Assembly: GCA_015068525.1 (NCBI GenBank)
Contig: SVKJ01000007.1
Span: 10,127-74,126 of the forward strand
Length of the DNA stretch: 64,000 nt
Direction of reading: 5' to 3'
From: Oscillospiraceae bacterium
Lineage (GTDB): Bacteria; Bacillota; Clostridia; UMGS1840; HGM11507
Under the pieces are notes generated by a model that did not search any database, was not told where the DNA came from, and saw only the letters and a program-made list of their open reading frames with translations. Below are positions 40,677-50,438 of this stretch, one piece after another. Position numbers and translations under genes: made by a program. Positions within the stretch are counted from its first letter, which is position 1, and every line of letters starts with the position of its first letter.

Positions 40677-41723
40677 TCACAGCGACGCAAGTTCTATTAA
40701 AGTTGTAACAAGTTCTTTATATTTAAACCCTTTTTCTACAAACAGTTTGGGATACATACTTATATTTGTAAAACCCGGAAGTGTATTAATTTCATTTAAG
40801 TAAATCTCTGAGGTATCTTTATCTACAAAGAAGTCAATTCTTGATAACCCCTTGCAGTCAAGAACTTTATATGCATCTTTGGCATATTCCGTTATTTTTG
40901 CAGTCATTTCCTCGCTGAGATCTGCGGGAATTTTATACTCGGTTGTACCGTTTACATATTTTGTATCGTAATCGTAAAATTCACTGTTTGATATTATTTC
41001 ACCCGGCCCTGCTACAGTAATTTTTTCATTTCCTAAAACAGCAGTTTCAATTTCTCTTGCATTTATAAACTTTTCAATTAAAACTTTGGAGTCGTATTTA
41101 AATGCATCGTATATTGCATCGAAAAGTCCGTCTTTTTTTTCTACCTTTGATGCACCTACGCTTGAGCCTGCATTAACAGGTTTAACAAAACAAGGATAGC
41201 CTATATTTTCGTCAACTCTTTTTGCAATATCTATCATATCAAAATCATTCTTTTTAACAAATTCATAAGGAGTCTGAGGAATGTTATTCTTTTCAAGTAC
41301 TATCTTCGTCATAACTTTATCCATACAAAGTGCCGATGACATACAAGAACAGCCTACAAATTTAATTCCTGCTAATGTAAGAAGCCCCTGAACTGTACCG
41401 TCTTCCCCGCATTTTCCGTGAAGAACAGGAAAACATACATCGATTTTTATCTTTTTTACCTCTTTATCAAATATTATAATACCTGAATCACTTTTGCAAG
41501 GAGAAATAATTGCCTTTTTTATGTCCTTACTTTCCCAGCTTCCGTCTTTTATGCTTTCATAATCCTCATCATAGTAGTACCATTTTCCATCTTTGGTAAT
41601 ACCTATAGTATATATGTTATACACATCTTTGTCTATAGCACATAGTACATTATATGCAGAAATTAAAGAAATTTCGTGCTCGGAGGATTCTCCGCCGAAT
41701 AATACAAGTACATTCTTTTTCAA
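40677..41723 (-). CDS. ddl: D-alanine--D-alanine ligase
   Basis: 348-residue ATP-grasp enzyme joining two D-alanines for peptidoglycan precursors. MKKNVLVLFGGESSEHEISL is the usual N-terminus, and HGKCGEDGTVQGLL, PCFVKPVNAGSSVGASK and FLNEINTLPGFT follow. The start is TTG 41723, which places this N-terminus 10-11 nt from AGGA; an earlier TTG at 41732 is too near. Confidence 0.96.
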   Translation of the reverse strand: MKKNVLVLFGGESSEHEISLISAYNVLCAIDKDVYNIYTIGITKDGKWYYYDEDYESIKDGSWESKDIKKAIISPCKSDSGIIIFDKEVKKIKIDVCFPVLHGKCGEDGTVQGLLTLAGIKFVGCSCMSSALCMDKVMTKIVLEKNNIPQTPYEFVKKNDFDMIDIAKRVDENIGYPCFVKPVNAGSSVGASKVEKKDGLFDAIYDAFKYDSKVLIEKFINAREIETAVLGNEKITVAGPGEIISNSEFYDYDTKYVNGTTEYKIPADLSEEMTAKITEYAKDAYKVLDCKGLSRIDFFVDKDTSEIYLNEINTLPGFTNISMYPKLFVEKGFKYKELVTTLIELASL

Positions 41724-41770
41724 TATAATCAATTCCTTTCTTATAAGAATCTTTTTATCATTATAACAAT

Positions 41771-43297
41771 CTAAAATTCCCAGTTTTCCATATTGTTAAA
41801 AATACTAAAGGAGTTAGGATTAAGCCCCGATTTTATTTTATTTGAAAATTGCAGGGTTTCCTTTGTGTAATAAAGGCTTATATGGGGTATATCGTAATAA
41901 AAAATTTTTTGAATTTCTACGTATTTTCCCTGTTTTTCTTCTGCGCCTTTAAGAAGGCAAAGACTGTTTAAAGTTTCAAGCGCTGATGCATTATAATAAT
42001 TACTTATATTATAATCGCCTAAAAAGAGCGACATCGAAAAATCATAAGACATAGGAACAGTTCCTAAAAATGCCTCGTAGGTTTTTGAGTAATATGCATT
42101 CTGATATTCCTCAAAAGATACAATCTTAACCTTACAGTCAATCCCTATATATTTTAAATTTTCACTTATTTTATTTGCAACCTGAATTCTGAAATTATTG
42201 TCATTATTAACAAGTATATTAAATGAAAGCAAAGTCCCGTCTTCTTTTTTAAGTATTCCCGTATTGACATCGGGTACAAATCCTTCCAAAATCAATATTT
42301 TTTTTGCTTCGTCCACACTGAACACAGGTTTTATATTCTGGTTATAGCACCACGCATCTTTGAAAAAAGGTGTATAAACCGCTTCCCCATGTGAAAATAA
42401 AACGTCTGTTACAATGGATTCACGGTCTATCGCCATATTTATTGCTTTTCTTACATTTAAATTCTTAAATACAGGATTATCGTGATTAAGAAGAAGAAAA
42501 TTATAGTTCATACTTAAAAATTCTTTTGCCTTTACTCCGCTTTTGGGATTAGCATTTTCAGTATCGGTAAAAATATCCTGTGAAAATACATCTGACATTC
42601 CGCTTGCATAAGCGTAATCGGAAGTTTGTTTATCAGGCATAAGTTGAACTTTTATTTTTCTTATATTTTCGTTTTTCTCATTATAATAATTCGGAAAAAC
42701 TTCAAGGTCGATATATTTTTTATCTACGTAGGAAGATACCTTATACATTCCCGTTCCGTTAAAGGAAAACTCTTTTAGTATATCTTTTGAATTAACAATA
42801 GGAAATGTTAAAAGCGCTTCCAGATAAGGTACAGGTTCTTTTAAAGTCACATTTACGGAATGTTCCGTATTAACGCTGACGTTTAATATATTCCTGACAT
42901 TATAATCAAAAGATGTGCTGTTTTTAATTAAATAATTTATAGTTGCGCAAACATCTGTCGAAGTAAGATAAGTCCCATCGTGAAAGGTAACATTTTTCTT
43001 TAAATCAATTCTGTAATTAAGTCCGTCATCAGTTACCATAAACGTACCTTCTGCAAGTTTCCCATAGGGTTTGCAATTTAGGTCAATACTGTATAACGGA
43101 TCATATATAAGAGAAAATATTTCCCTGTTTGTATCATTTTTTACAAGTAAAGGGTTTGTTCCCTCAAAGTTATACCCTATAACAAACAGAGTATCTTTAA
43201 GTTCTTCCTCACTATTATTTACTATTCCGAATTCTTCAGAGCACCCTGAAATAAACAGAACTGATAAAACAATCAAAAACAGTATAATCTTTTTCAT
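41771..43297 (-). CDS. Oligopeptide ABC transporter substrate-binding lipoprotein
   Basis: 508-residue family 5 solute-binding protein with a lipoprotein signal peptide (lipobox FISGC, Cys19). The family core with YRIDLKKNVTFHDGTYLTSTDV and NLNVRKAINMAIDRESIV is present. Permease and ATPase genes are absent here, so the partners are elsewhere or it is an orphan receptor. The start codon follows the pgeF stop by 1 nt and has no strong ribosome binding site, so translation is probably coupled. Confidence 0.92.
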   Translation of the reverse strand: MKKIILFLIVLSVLFISGCSEEFGIVNNSEEELKDTLFVIGYNFEGTNPLLVKNDTNREIFSLIYDPLYSIDLNCKPYGKLAEGTFMVTDDGLNYRIDLKKNVTFHDGTYLTSTDVCATINYLIKNSTSFDYNVRNILNVSVNTEHSVNVTLKEPVPYLEALLTFPIVNSKDILKEFSFNGTGMYKVSSYVDKKYIDLEVFPNYYNEKNENIRKIKVQLMPDKQTSDYAYASGMSDVFSQDIFTDTENANPKSGVKAKEFLSMNYNFLLLNHDNPVFKNLNVRKAINMAIDRESIVTDVLFSHGEAVYTPFFKDAWCYNQNIKPVFSVDEAKKILILEGFVPDVNTGILKKEDGTLLSFNILVNNDNNFRIQVANKISENLKYIGIDCKVKIVSFEEYQNAYYSKTYEAFLGTVPMSYDFSMSLFLGDYNISNYYNASALETLNSLCLLKGAEEKQGKYVEIQKIFYYDIPHISLYYTKETLQFSNKIKSGLNPNSFSIFNNMENWEF

Positions 43298-43298
43298 T

Positions 43299-44084
43299 TT
43301 AAAGCATGATAAATGCAGCATTTCTTCCTGCATATTCCCCTTCCCGTCTGTATGAATGGAACAAATCTTCCTCACATTTTGTGCATAATGGGCATACATC
43401 TATATTTTGTTTTAAAATTCCTTTTTCTTCTAAAAGGCGCTTGTTAAATTTTTTTAAATCAAGTTGATATTTACCATTATCTTTCTTGTAATAACAGTCG
43501 TCCTTTTTATACACATCGCTAAGTTTTAAAATTACATCTTCCGATACTTCAAAGCAACACTGTGAAATCGCAGGGCCTATAGCGCAAATAATATCATCTT
43601 TTTTAATACCAAATTTGCCTGTCATAATGTCTATTGCTTTTCCCGCAATGTTCTTTGCCGTTCCTCTCCAGCCCGAATGGACACCGAAAACCACCTTTTT
43701 TGATTTATCAGCAAATAGTATGGGAACACAATCTGCTGAGAATATGCATAATGGTGTGCTTTTAGTATTAGTATAAATACCATCGGCATTTGTAATCTCA
43801 GTTTCTTTCACTATACCCATTCCGTGATGATAGGATGTAATCTTTAATATATTATCCTCATGAATCTGAGTTGATTTTACTATATTTGATACGGGTACTT
43901 TAAAAAACTCTGCAATTTTTTCGTAGTTTTTTAAAATATCCGTTTTATTATTATTTTTAAAACTGTAATCGACTCTATTATCTTTCGTTTCGTCCTTTAT
44001 TGTTGTAAATAAATGTTTAATATCATAGTTTAAAAAAAGTTCCGATTCTAAAACAGTAAGTGAGTCAAAGTTTTTAAAAATCAT
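43299..44084 (-). CDS. pgeF: Peptidoglycan editing factor PgeF (YlmD/YfiH, laccase-fold)
   Basis: 261 residues; motifs DCVPILFAD, HSGWRGT and GPAISQCCFEV hold the zinc ligands of the family, and the final CTKCEEDLFHSYRREGEYAGRNAAFI is typical. Family members act on misplaced L-Ser in peptidoglycan precursors in E. coli; other names include polyphenol oxidase. ATG 44084 has GGAGG 7 nt upstream and overlaps the ribF stop by 4 nt; an earlier ATG at 44102 lacks such a site. Confidence 0.92.
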   Translation of the reverse strand: MIFKNFDSLTVLESELFLNYDIKHLFTTIKDETKDNRVDYSFKNNNKTDILKNYEKIAEFFKVPVSNIVKSTQIHEDNILKITSYHHGMGIVKETEITNADGIYTNTKSTPLCIFSADCVPILFADKSKKVVFGVHSGWRGTAKNIAGKAIDIMTGKFGIKKDDIICAIGPAISQCCFEVSEDVILKLSDVYKKDDCYYKKDNGKYQLDLKKFNKRLLEEKGILKQNIDVCPLCTKCEEDLFHSYRREGEYAGRNAAFIML

Positions 44085-44983
44085 CTTGAAGCCTCCAGGC
44101 ATCTTTTCAAATCTGTTTTTATGGTTTCTTTAAGTTCATCTATATCTTTAAACTTTTTTTCTTCTCTTATAAAGTCCTTTAAGTAAACAGTTACATATTT
44201 ATTGTAAAGGTCGCCTGAAAAGTCTATTATATGAGTTTCAATAAGTGCTTTCTTTTCACTTTTTAAAGTCGGCGCTATACCGATATTTGAAATTCCTTTG
44301 TAAATTTTATTACCTATTTTTACCTCTGACAGATAAACACCTTTTTTTATAGGTGTAACAGTGTTAAGAAGGGGCATATTTATAGTCGGGAATGAAATTT
44401 CCCTTCCCAATCTTTTACCCATAATTACTGCTTCTGAAATCCGAAAGTCTTCCCCTAAACATAAGTTTGCTTTCTTTATATTCCCATCTTTCAAAAGGCT
44501 TTTTATAAAAGTAGATGAAACAGTTTTTCCATCAATTTTAACTTCGGGAATAACGGTAAGTTCAAATTTACCCCTGCCGTATTCTTCTAAAGTTTTTATA
44601 TCTCCTTCTCTTTTATATCCAAACTTAAAATTAAATCCGCATATAACAAAAGAAGCCTTAATATATTCTATTAAGTATTTATCGATAAAATACTTGGCAC
44701 TAAGTTTTTTAAAGTCTTTAGTAAAATTAACTGCAAACACAGTATCAATTCCCAATTTTTCAAGAATCTTTAAATTTTCACAAAAAGGGTATAATTTTTC
44801 CTCTTCAAACTGTGGCACAAAAGTTAAAACGGCAGATTTAAGATTGTTCTCTTTTGCTTTTTTTACCGTTTCTTTGATAAGTTCCCTGTGCCCTAAGTGA
44901 ATACCGTCAAACATACCAAGACATACAGCATACTTGTCATTATTTTCAATTTTCCTGTTGTCATCTATAAGAATTATCTTCAT
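44081..44983 (-). CDS. ribF: Bifunctional riboflavin kinase / FAD synthetase
   Basis: 300 residues. The N-terminal FAD synthetase part has GMFDGIHLGHRELI (nucleotidyl transferase HxGH) and the C-terminal riboflavin kinase part GKRLGREISFPTINM. It makes FMN and FAD. The frame opens upstream across repeat sequence; ATG 44983 behind GGCGG is the true start. It normally follows truB, but here a 250-bp composite element lies between them. Confidence 0.96.
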   Translation of the reverse strand: MKIILIDDNRKIENNDKYAVCLGMFDGIHLGHRELIKETVKKAKENNLKSAVLTFVPQFEEEKLYPFCENLKILEKLGIDTVFAVNFTKDFKKLSAKYFIDKYLIEYIKASFVICGFNFKFGYKREGDIKTLEEYGRGKFELTVIPEVKIDGKTVSSTFIKSLLKDGNIKKANLCLGEDFRISEAVIMGKRLGREISFPTINMPLLNTVTPIKKGVYLSEVKIGNKIYKGISNIGIAPTLKSEKKALIETHIIDFSGDLYNKYVTVYLKDFIREEKKFKDIDELKETIKTDLKRCLEASR

Positions 44984-45000
44984 AATTTCCGCCTTTTTGA

Positions 45001-45242
45001 TAATTAGGAATGAGGAATTAGGAGTTAGGAATGAACGTACGCAAAAGATGCTATTCAGCCTTTTGCGGTTGCCTGTTTCATTTAACATTAAACCCATCAA
45101 CATTGTTTTTAATTGTTATGTTTCGGTACGTCGAGGACGCCGTACCCTACAATTTAGAAATCGAAGATTTCCCGTTAATTCCATAAATTTCGCAAGAAAT
45201 TTATACATTCATTCCTAATTCCTAACTCCTAATTCCTAATTA
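45001..45242 (+). repeat. Composite intergenic element, copy 2
   Basis: Ends are TAATTAGGAAT and ATTCCTAATTA with internal AGGAATTAGGAGTTAGGAAT on both sides. In order: conserved-loop hairpin (45041-45066: GCAAAAG, loop ATGCTATTCAGC, CTTTTGC), a TTTCATTTAACATTAAACCC stretch, TATGTTTCGGTACG, a GGTACG/CGTACC hairpin, CCTACAATTT, GAAATCGAAGATTTC, TTAATTCC and an ATAAATTTC/GAAATTTAT hairpin. It lies between truB and ribF. Confidence 0.8.
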
Positions 45243-45250
45243 AATCAACT

Positions 45251-46165
45251 TTAATAAAAGCTCTTTAACACTTTTAGAACAAGATTTCCGTTATTTAAAA
45301 CCATAGTTCCAAGTGCCATAAATTCTCCTGCCGTACTGTAAACTCTGTATATAGAATCTTCTTCCACATCTTCTTTTTTAAAACCTAAATCATTAAGTGT
45401 AATAAAAATACCGTTTTTAAATCTTATTTCTAAATTATAGGATAAAATAATCTGAGGAAATTCCATAAACACTTTGTCTGCCCCGATTAAGTTAGCTATT
45501 ACATTAACATTTCCCTTTTTTATATCCATTATATCGATAACTTTAGGATGCTCTGCTGTGAACATTCCGCTTTTTGTCCTGTTAAGCGCAGTCATCGTGG
45601 CATAAGTTCCTAATTTTTCGCCTATATCGTCAATAAGACTTCTTATGTATGTACCTTTTGAACATAATACTCTAATTGATATTATATTTTCATCTAAATC
45701 AATTTTTAAAATTTCAATTTCCTTTATTTCGACTTCTACAGGGTCACGGTTAATTTCAATACCATCTCTTGCAAGTTCGTATAATTTTTTACCTTTTATT
45801 TTCTTTGCAGAGTACATAGGGGGAACCTGCATAATTTTCCCTAAAAATGAGTTGATAGTTTCAATTACTTCCTCTTTTTTCGGGGAAACATCACTTGTCT
45901 TAACTACTGTTCCCGTTATGTCTAAAGTGTCGGTCTTTAACCCTAATTTAAACTCGGCTTCATACTCTTTATCCCCTAAAGAGATAAAGTCAGCAATTTT
46001 GGTAGCCTTGCCTATACAAACAGGCAAAATTCCTGTTGCCATAGGGTCTAAAGTACCTGTATGCCCCACTCTTTTTATTTTAAGGGCGCGCCTTATTATA
46101 TTAACACAATCATGAGAAGTCATATCTTTTGCCTTGTTTACGACAATAATTCCACTCTCTATCAT
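45251..46165 (-). CDS. truB: tRNA pseudouridine(55) synthase
   Basis: 304 residues; modifies U55 in the T loop of tRNAs. The catalytic Asp40 is in GHTGTLDPMATGILPV; a C-terminal PUA-like region of about 60 residues follows. Located in the nusA-infB operon as usual. Confidence 0.97.
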   Translation of the reverse strand: MIESGIIVVNKAKDMTSHDCVNIIRRALKIKRVGHTGTLDPMATGILPVCIGKATKIADFISLGDKEYEAEFKLGLKTDTLDITGTVVKTSDVSPKKEEVIETINSFLGKIMQVPPMYSAKKIKGKKLYELARDGIEINRDPVEVEIKEIEILKIDLDENIISIRVLCSKGTYIRSLIDDIGEKLGTYATMTALNRTKSGMFTAEHPKVIDIMDIKKGNVNVIANLIGADKVFMEFPQIILSYNLEIRFKNGIFITLNDLGFKKEDVEEDSIYRVYSTAGEFMALGTMVLNNGNLVLKVLKSFY

Positions 46166-46175
46166 CTGGCACCTC

Positions 46176-47117
46176 TTATAATTTATCAGATATTTCTTTT
46201 AATATATTTTTCTTTACCTTTTCAATATCGCCGTCTGCAATTCGTATTCCGCTGGCTCTTATATGCCCGCCTCCGCCGAATTTTTCTGCAATTTCTGATA
46301 CATCTACAATTTCATCTGACCTTAAAGAAACCTTAACAGTTCCTTTGTTTACCTCAGAAATCAAGACTCCGACCTCAACGCCCGACACCGTTCTTGGAAG
46401 TTGTGCAAGACCGTTTAAGTCCTCTTCTTTTATATTGTTACGCTTAGCGTATTCGTTTGTAATGGTAATAACTGAAATCTTTGAGTTTTCAAAAAATTCC
46501 ATATTCTCTATACACTTTGCAGTCAGATACTGCCTTTTATAATCTTTTTCAAGCATAAGTTTTTTATTTAAGTTATAAAATGAAGCCCCCAAAGATATAA
46601 GTTTTCCTGCAATTTTGTGAGTTTCCTCAGTAGTATTTGAGAACATAAATCCGCCTGTATCAGTTAAAATTGCACCATAAAGGGCACTTGCAATCTCTGC
46701 GTCAGGCACAATATTCATTGCCTTAGAAAGCCTTGCAATTATTTCACCTGTTGCAGAAGCAGACGGATCAACAAAATTCACATCGGCAAAATTAGTATTT
46801 GACTTATGATGGTCAATATTTAAAGTTTCTCCCTTAAAATACTTTTTAAGGTCGCCCAGCCTGTCAATATCGCCTGTATCAACCGAAACTGCTAAGTCAT
46901 AGGAAAAATCAGTGTCCCCGAAAGAAAAATAATCTCCGAAAATTTTAAGGCTTTCAGGAAGAGGGGAACTAAGAAGAACAACTGCTTCTTTTCCTGCTTT
47001 CTCCAATATCAGTTTAAAAGCCGATGCTGAACCTAAAGCATCACCGTCAGGATTTATATGAGTAAGAATAAGTATTTTTCGTTTATCAGAAATCTTTTTT
47101 AAAACCTCATTAAACAT
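46176..47117 (-). CDS. nrnA: DHH-family phosphoesterase, NrnA-type
   Basis: 313 residues: DHH domain with THINPDGDALGSASA (metal Asp24, Asp26), VDTGDIDRL and DHHKSN, then a DHHA1 domain with FGGGGHIRASG. Degrades short oligoribonucleotides and 3'-phosphoadenosine 5'-phosphate, and in some bacteria pGpG or c-di-AMP products, which could link to the c-di-GMP genes at 4-7 kb. Start codon overlaps the rbfA stop by one base. Confidence 0.93.
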   Translation of the reverse strand: MFNEVLKKISDKRKILILTHINPDGDALGSASAFKLILEKAGKEAVVLLSSPLPESLKIFGDYFSFGDTDFSYDLAVSVDTGDIDRLGDLKKYFKGETLNIDHHKSNTNFADVNFVDPSASATGEIIARLSKAMNIVPDAEIASALYGAILTDTGGFMFSNTTEETHKIAGKLISLGASFYNLNKKLMLEKDYKRQYLTAKCIENMEFFENSKISVITITNEYAKRNNIKEEDLNGLAQLPRTVSGVEVGVLISEVNKGTVKVSLRSDEIVDVSEIAEKFGGGGHIRASGIRIADGDIEKVKKNILKEISDKL

Positions 47118-47470
47118 TACTTTTTCTCCTCTTTTGAAATTTTTTCAATAACTTCTAAAATATGGTTTCCGTATTCAATTGAGTCATCAATAACAAAGTT
47201 AAGTTCAGGTGTTATTCTTAAATTAAGACGCCTTGAAATTTCTCTTCGCAGAAAAGATGACGCACTTTTTAAACCTTTAAGGGCATTTTTCTTTTCCTTG
47301 GAATTTCCCATAACACTTACATAGATTTTTGCAAATTTCAAGTCTTTTGTAACTTCTGTTTTCATAACTGAAGTCATAAGAGGAATTCGAGGGTCTTTAA
47401 TGTCCCTTAAAAGTACGGAAAGTTCTCTTTTAAGTTCAGTACTTATTTTTTCTTCTCTTACTGATGCCAT
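47117..47470 (-). CDS. rbfA: Ribosome-binding factor A
   Basis: 117 residues, KH-like fold, with ELSVLLRDIKDPRIPLMTSVMKTEVTKDLKFAKIYVS and LRRE-type motif. It helps mature the 16S rRNA 5' end. Follows infB by 7 nt. Confidence 0.97.
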   Translation of the reverse strand: MASVREEKISTELKRELSVLLRDIKDPRIPLMTSVMKTEVTKDLKFAKIYVSVMGNSKEKKNALKGLKSASSFLRREISRRLNLRITPELNFVIDDSIEYGNHILEVIEKISKEEKK

Positions 47471-47477
47471 ATTTTTA

Positions 47478-49841
47478 TTACCTTTCTACTTCTTCTTCAA
47501 CAAAACATTCGATAATATCTTCAACTTTTAAATCGTTATATCTTTCAATACCAAGACCGCATTCGTAACCTTCAGAAACTTCTTTCGCATCATCTTTAAA
47601 TCGTTTAAGCGAGTTAAGAGCGCCTTCAAAGATAACAATATTGTCACGTACAACTCTTACACCGCAGTTTCTCTTAATCTTACCGTCACGAACATAACAG
47701 CCTGCAATTGTACCAACGCCTGAAATTTTAAATGTTTCTCTGATTTCGGCATGACCGATAATCTTTTCAACATATTTTGGCGCAAGCATACCTTTCATAG
47801 CCGCTTCCATTTCTTCAATTGCCTGATAGATAACTTTATAAAGTCTTATTTCAACATCTTCTCTTTCTGCAGATGTTGTAGCACCCTGGTCAGGTCTTAC
47901 ATTAAAGCCTATGATAATAGCATTTGACGCATTGGCAAGCATAACGTCAGATTCGTTGATACCACCTACACCGCCATGGATAACGTTTAGCCTTACCTCT
48001 TCGTTTGAAAGTTTTGTAAGTGACTGCCTTACCGCTTCAACAGAACCCTGAACATCGGCTTTTACGATAATATTAAAGTCTTTAATCTGACCATCGTTTA
48101 TATGGTCAAAAAGATTATCTAATGTTACTTTTTGTCTTGCACTAAATATTTCTTCTTTTTTATCAAATTTTCTTAGTTCAACAAGTTGTTTTGCTTTCTT
48201 TTCATCGGTTACAACATTAAATGTGTCTCCGCCTACAGGAACTTCGTTAAGCCCTACAATTTCAACAGGGCATGAAGGACCGGCTTCTTTTATCTTCTGA
48301 CCTTTATCGTTAATCATAAGTCTTACTTTACCAAACACTGTGCCTGCTATTAAGTGATCGCCTGTTCTTAAAGTACCTTTCTGAACTAAAACAGTAGCAA
48401 CAGGACCTCTTCCCTTATCAAGTTTTGCTTCAATAACAATACCTTCGGCAACTCTGTTCGGATTTGCTTTTAGTTCTTTAACCTCAGCAACAAGTAAAAC
48501 ATTTTCCAAAAGTTCGTCAATATTAAGTCTTTGTTTAGCAGAAACAGGAACACAGATAACATCTCCGCCCCATTCTTCAGGAACAAGATCGTATTCCATA
48601 AGTTGCTGTTTGATTTTATCAGGATTTGCTCCCTCTTTATCAATTTTGTTTATAGCAACAACTATGCTTACATTTGCCGCTTTGGCGTGGTTTATTGCTT
48701 CAACAGTCTGAGGCATAATACCGTCATCAGCAGCAACAACAAGTATTGCAATATCAGTAGCCATAGCACCTCTTGCACGCATAGCAGTGAATGCTTCGTG
48801 ACCCGGTGTATCTAAGAAAGTTATTTCACTTCCGTTAATTTTAACTCTGTACGCACCGATATGCTGAGTAATACCACCCGCTTCGGTAGATGTAACATCT
48901 GAATTTCTTATAGCATCAAGAAGTGATGTTTTACCATGGTCAACATGCCCCATAACAACAACGACAGGTGAACGTGGCACTAAATCTTCAGGCTTATCCT
49001 CAATGTCTGAAATAACCTGTTCTTCAAGTGATACTATAATTTCTTTTTCGTATTTAACGCCGAATTCTTCGCAGATAAGGGCTGCAGTATCAAAATCAAT
49101 AACCTGGTTTACACTTGCCATAACTCCAAGCCCCATAAGTTTTTTAATAACATCAGATGCAGTTTTCTTTATTCTTTGCGCAAACTCACCCACTGTTATT
49201 TCATCAGGAATTTTTATATGAAGAATTTCAGGCTTGATAACAGTCTGCTTTTTAGCCCTGTTGTCAAACTTTTCAAACTTCTTGCTCTGTTGCTGACCGC
49301 CCTTTTTAAGTTTCTGCTTTTTGTCATGAGTGCCGTATATATCGTCAGTCTTTAAGATGCTCTGGATTTTTTCATCATCAATGTTACTTATTTCAACATT
49401 TGATGTTCTTGTATCCACATAACGCACTTTCTTTTCAATCGGCTTTTCAATAACTTTTTTAAGTTCTTCTTCGTTATATTCAAAAGTTTCTGCCTCCTTC
49501 TTTTTAGGAGCAGGTTTAACCTCTTTTTTAGGAGCAGGAGTTTCAGCCTTTTCCTTCTTAGCATCTTCTTTCTTAGGTTCTTCCTTCTTAACCTTTTTAA
49601 CTTTTGGCTCTTCGCTTTTTTTCGGCTCTTCTTTCTTTATTGTTTCTTCTTTCATTATATCTTCAATTGATTCAACTGCGTGTTTCTTAGTAATTTCCTG
49701 AAAGAATATATTTAATTCACTTTCTTCCATTTTACTTTTTGTGTTCTTACCGTTAAATCCCATTTCCTTTAAGATATTAACAAGTTCTTTACTTTCTATT
49801 CCAAGATGTACTGCTAATTCATTAACTTTAATAGTTTCCAT
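47478..49841 (-). CDS. infB: Translation initiation factor IF-2
   Basis: 787 residues. An N-terminal IF2_N module (to about 55), a Lys/Glu-rich disordered region (about 58-140), a second IF2_N module (near 205-260), then the GTPase domain with P-loop GHVDHGKTS, DTPGHEAF and NKID, followed by domains II-IV. It brings fMet-tRNA to the 30S subunit and promotes subunit joining. Confidence 0.98.
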   Translation of the reverse strand: METIKVNELAVHLGIESKELVNILKEMGFNGKNTKSKMEESELNIFFQEITKKHAVESIEDIMKEETIKKEEPKKSEEPKVKKVKKEEPKKEDAKKEKAETPAPKKEVKPAPKKKEAETFEYNEEELKKVIEKPIEKKVRYVDTRTSNVEISNIDDEKIQSILKTDDIYGTHDKKQKLKKGGQQQSKKFEKFDNRAKKQTVIKPEILHIKIPDEITVGEFAQRIKKTASDVIKKLMGLGVMASVNQVIDFDTAALICEEFGVKYEKEIIVSLEEQVISDIEDKPEDLVPRSPVVVVMGHVDHGKTSLLDAIRNSDVTSTEAGGITQHIGAYRVKINGSEITFLDTPGHEAFTAMRARGAMATDIAILVVAADDGIMPQTVEAINHAKAANVSIVVAINKIDKEGANPDKIKQQLMEYDLVPEEWGGDVICVPVSAKQRLNIDELLENVLLVAEVKELKANPNRVAEGIVIEAKLDKGRGPVATVLVQKGTLRTGDHLIAGTVFGKVRLMINDKGQKIKEAGPSCPVEIVGLNEVPVGGDTFNVVTDEKKAKQLVELRKFDKKEEIFSARQKVTLDNLFDHINDGQIKDFNIIVKADVQGSVEAVRQSLTKLSNEEVRLNVIHGGVGGINESDVMLANASNAIIIGFNVRPDQGATTSAEREDVEIRLYKVIYQAIEEMEAAMKGMLAPKYVEKIIGHAEIRETFKISGVGTIAGCYVRDGKIKRNCGVRVVRDNIVIFEGALNSLKRFKDDAKEVSEGYECGLGIERYNDLKVEDIIECFVEEEVER

Positions 49842-49862
49842 ACTATAAAAAGCACCTCCGTT

Positions 49863-50156
49863 TTAATTCTTAATTCCATTTATAAAATTTAAATCCGTAA
49901 CGACCAGAGAAATTGTTTCACCTTTTCCTAAAATTTCTCCAAGTTCGTCTTTCGTTCCTATGAAAAGATACTCGACACTATTTTTAATCGCAAGGTCAAC
50001 TAACTTTTCTTTTTGTTTCTCCGAACCGTCTTTAGCAAATATGACTAAAGGAGCATTTTTCTCCCTTATTAACTTTTCTGTTATAAAAGTTCCGGCTCTG
50101 ACCTTCCCGGCACGGTTTGCAAGACCTATAAGTCTTATTCTTTTGTCACTTAACAT
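49863..50156 (-). CDS. ylxQ: L7Ae-family RNA-binding protein YlxQ
   Basis: 97 residues; L7Ae/L30e fold with GLANRAGKVRAGTFITEKLIRE and LVIFAKDGSEKQKEKL. It binds kink-turn RNA in related proteins. Overlaps ylxR by 11 bp and lies before infB, the usual Bacillota order. Confidence 0.92.
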   Translation of the reverse strand: MLSDKRIRLIGLANRAGKVRAGTFITEKLIREKNAPLVIFAKDGSEKQKEKLVDLAIKNSVEYLFIGTKDELGEILGKGETISLVVTDLNFINGIKN

Positions 50157-50412
50157 TTTCTAAAAACTCTTCCCTTAATATTTCATAAGTTTTTTGTGAA
50201 ACTTTATCTTTAAAAGCATAATCAAGTTGCTTTTTCTTAAATGCCATACTAAGACATTCTTCATTTTTACAAATATATGCTCCGCGTCCGTTCTTTTTCC
50301 CTGTAATATCTATTGATATTGTCCCCTCAGGGCTTTTCACTATTCTTATTAAATCTCTTTTATCAAAAGAGTTCTTACATCCTATGCATCTTCTCTGAGG
50401 TTGGGTTTTCAT
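50146..50412 (-). CDS. ylxR: YlxR / RnpM RNA-binding protein
   Basis: 88 residues; DUF448 with PQRRCIGCKNSFDKRDLIRIV and GRGAYICKNEECL. RnpM has been described as an RNase P modulator and nucleoid-related RNA binder. Located between nusA and ylxQ. Confidence 0.93.
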   Translation of the reverse strand: MKTQPQRRCIGCKNSFDKRDLIRIVKSPEGTISIDITGKKNGRGAYICKNEECLSMAFKKKQLDYAFKDKVSQKTYEILREEFLENVK

Positions 50413-50438
50413 AAAGTTTCATCCTCTTTTCTGTTTTT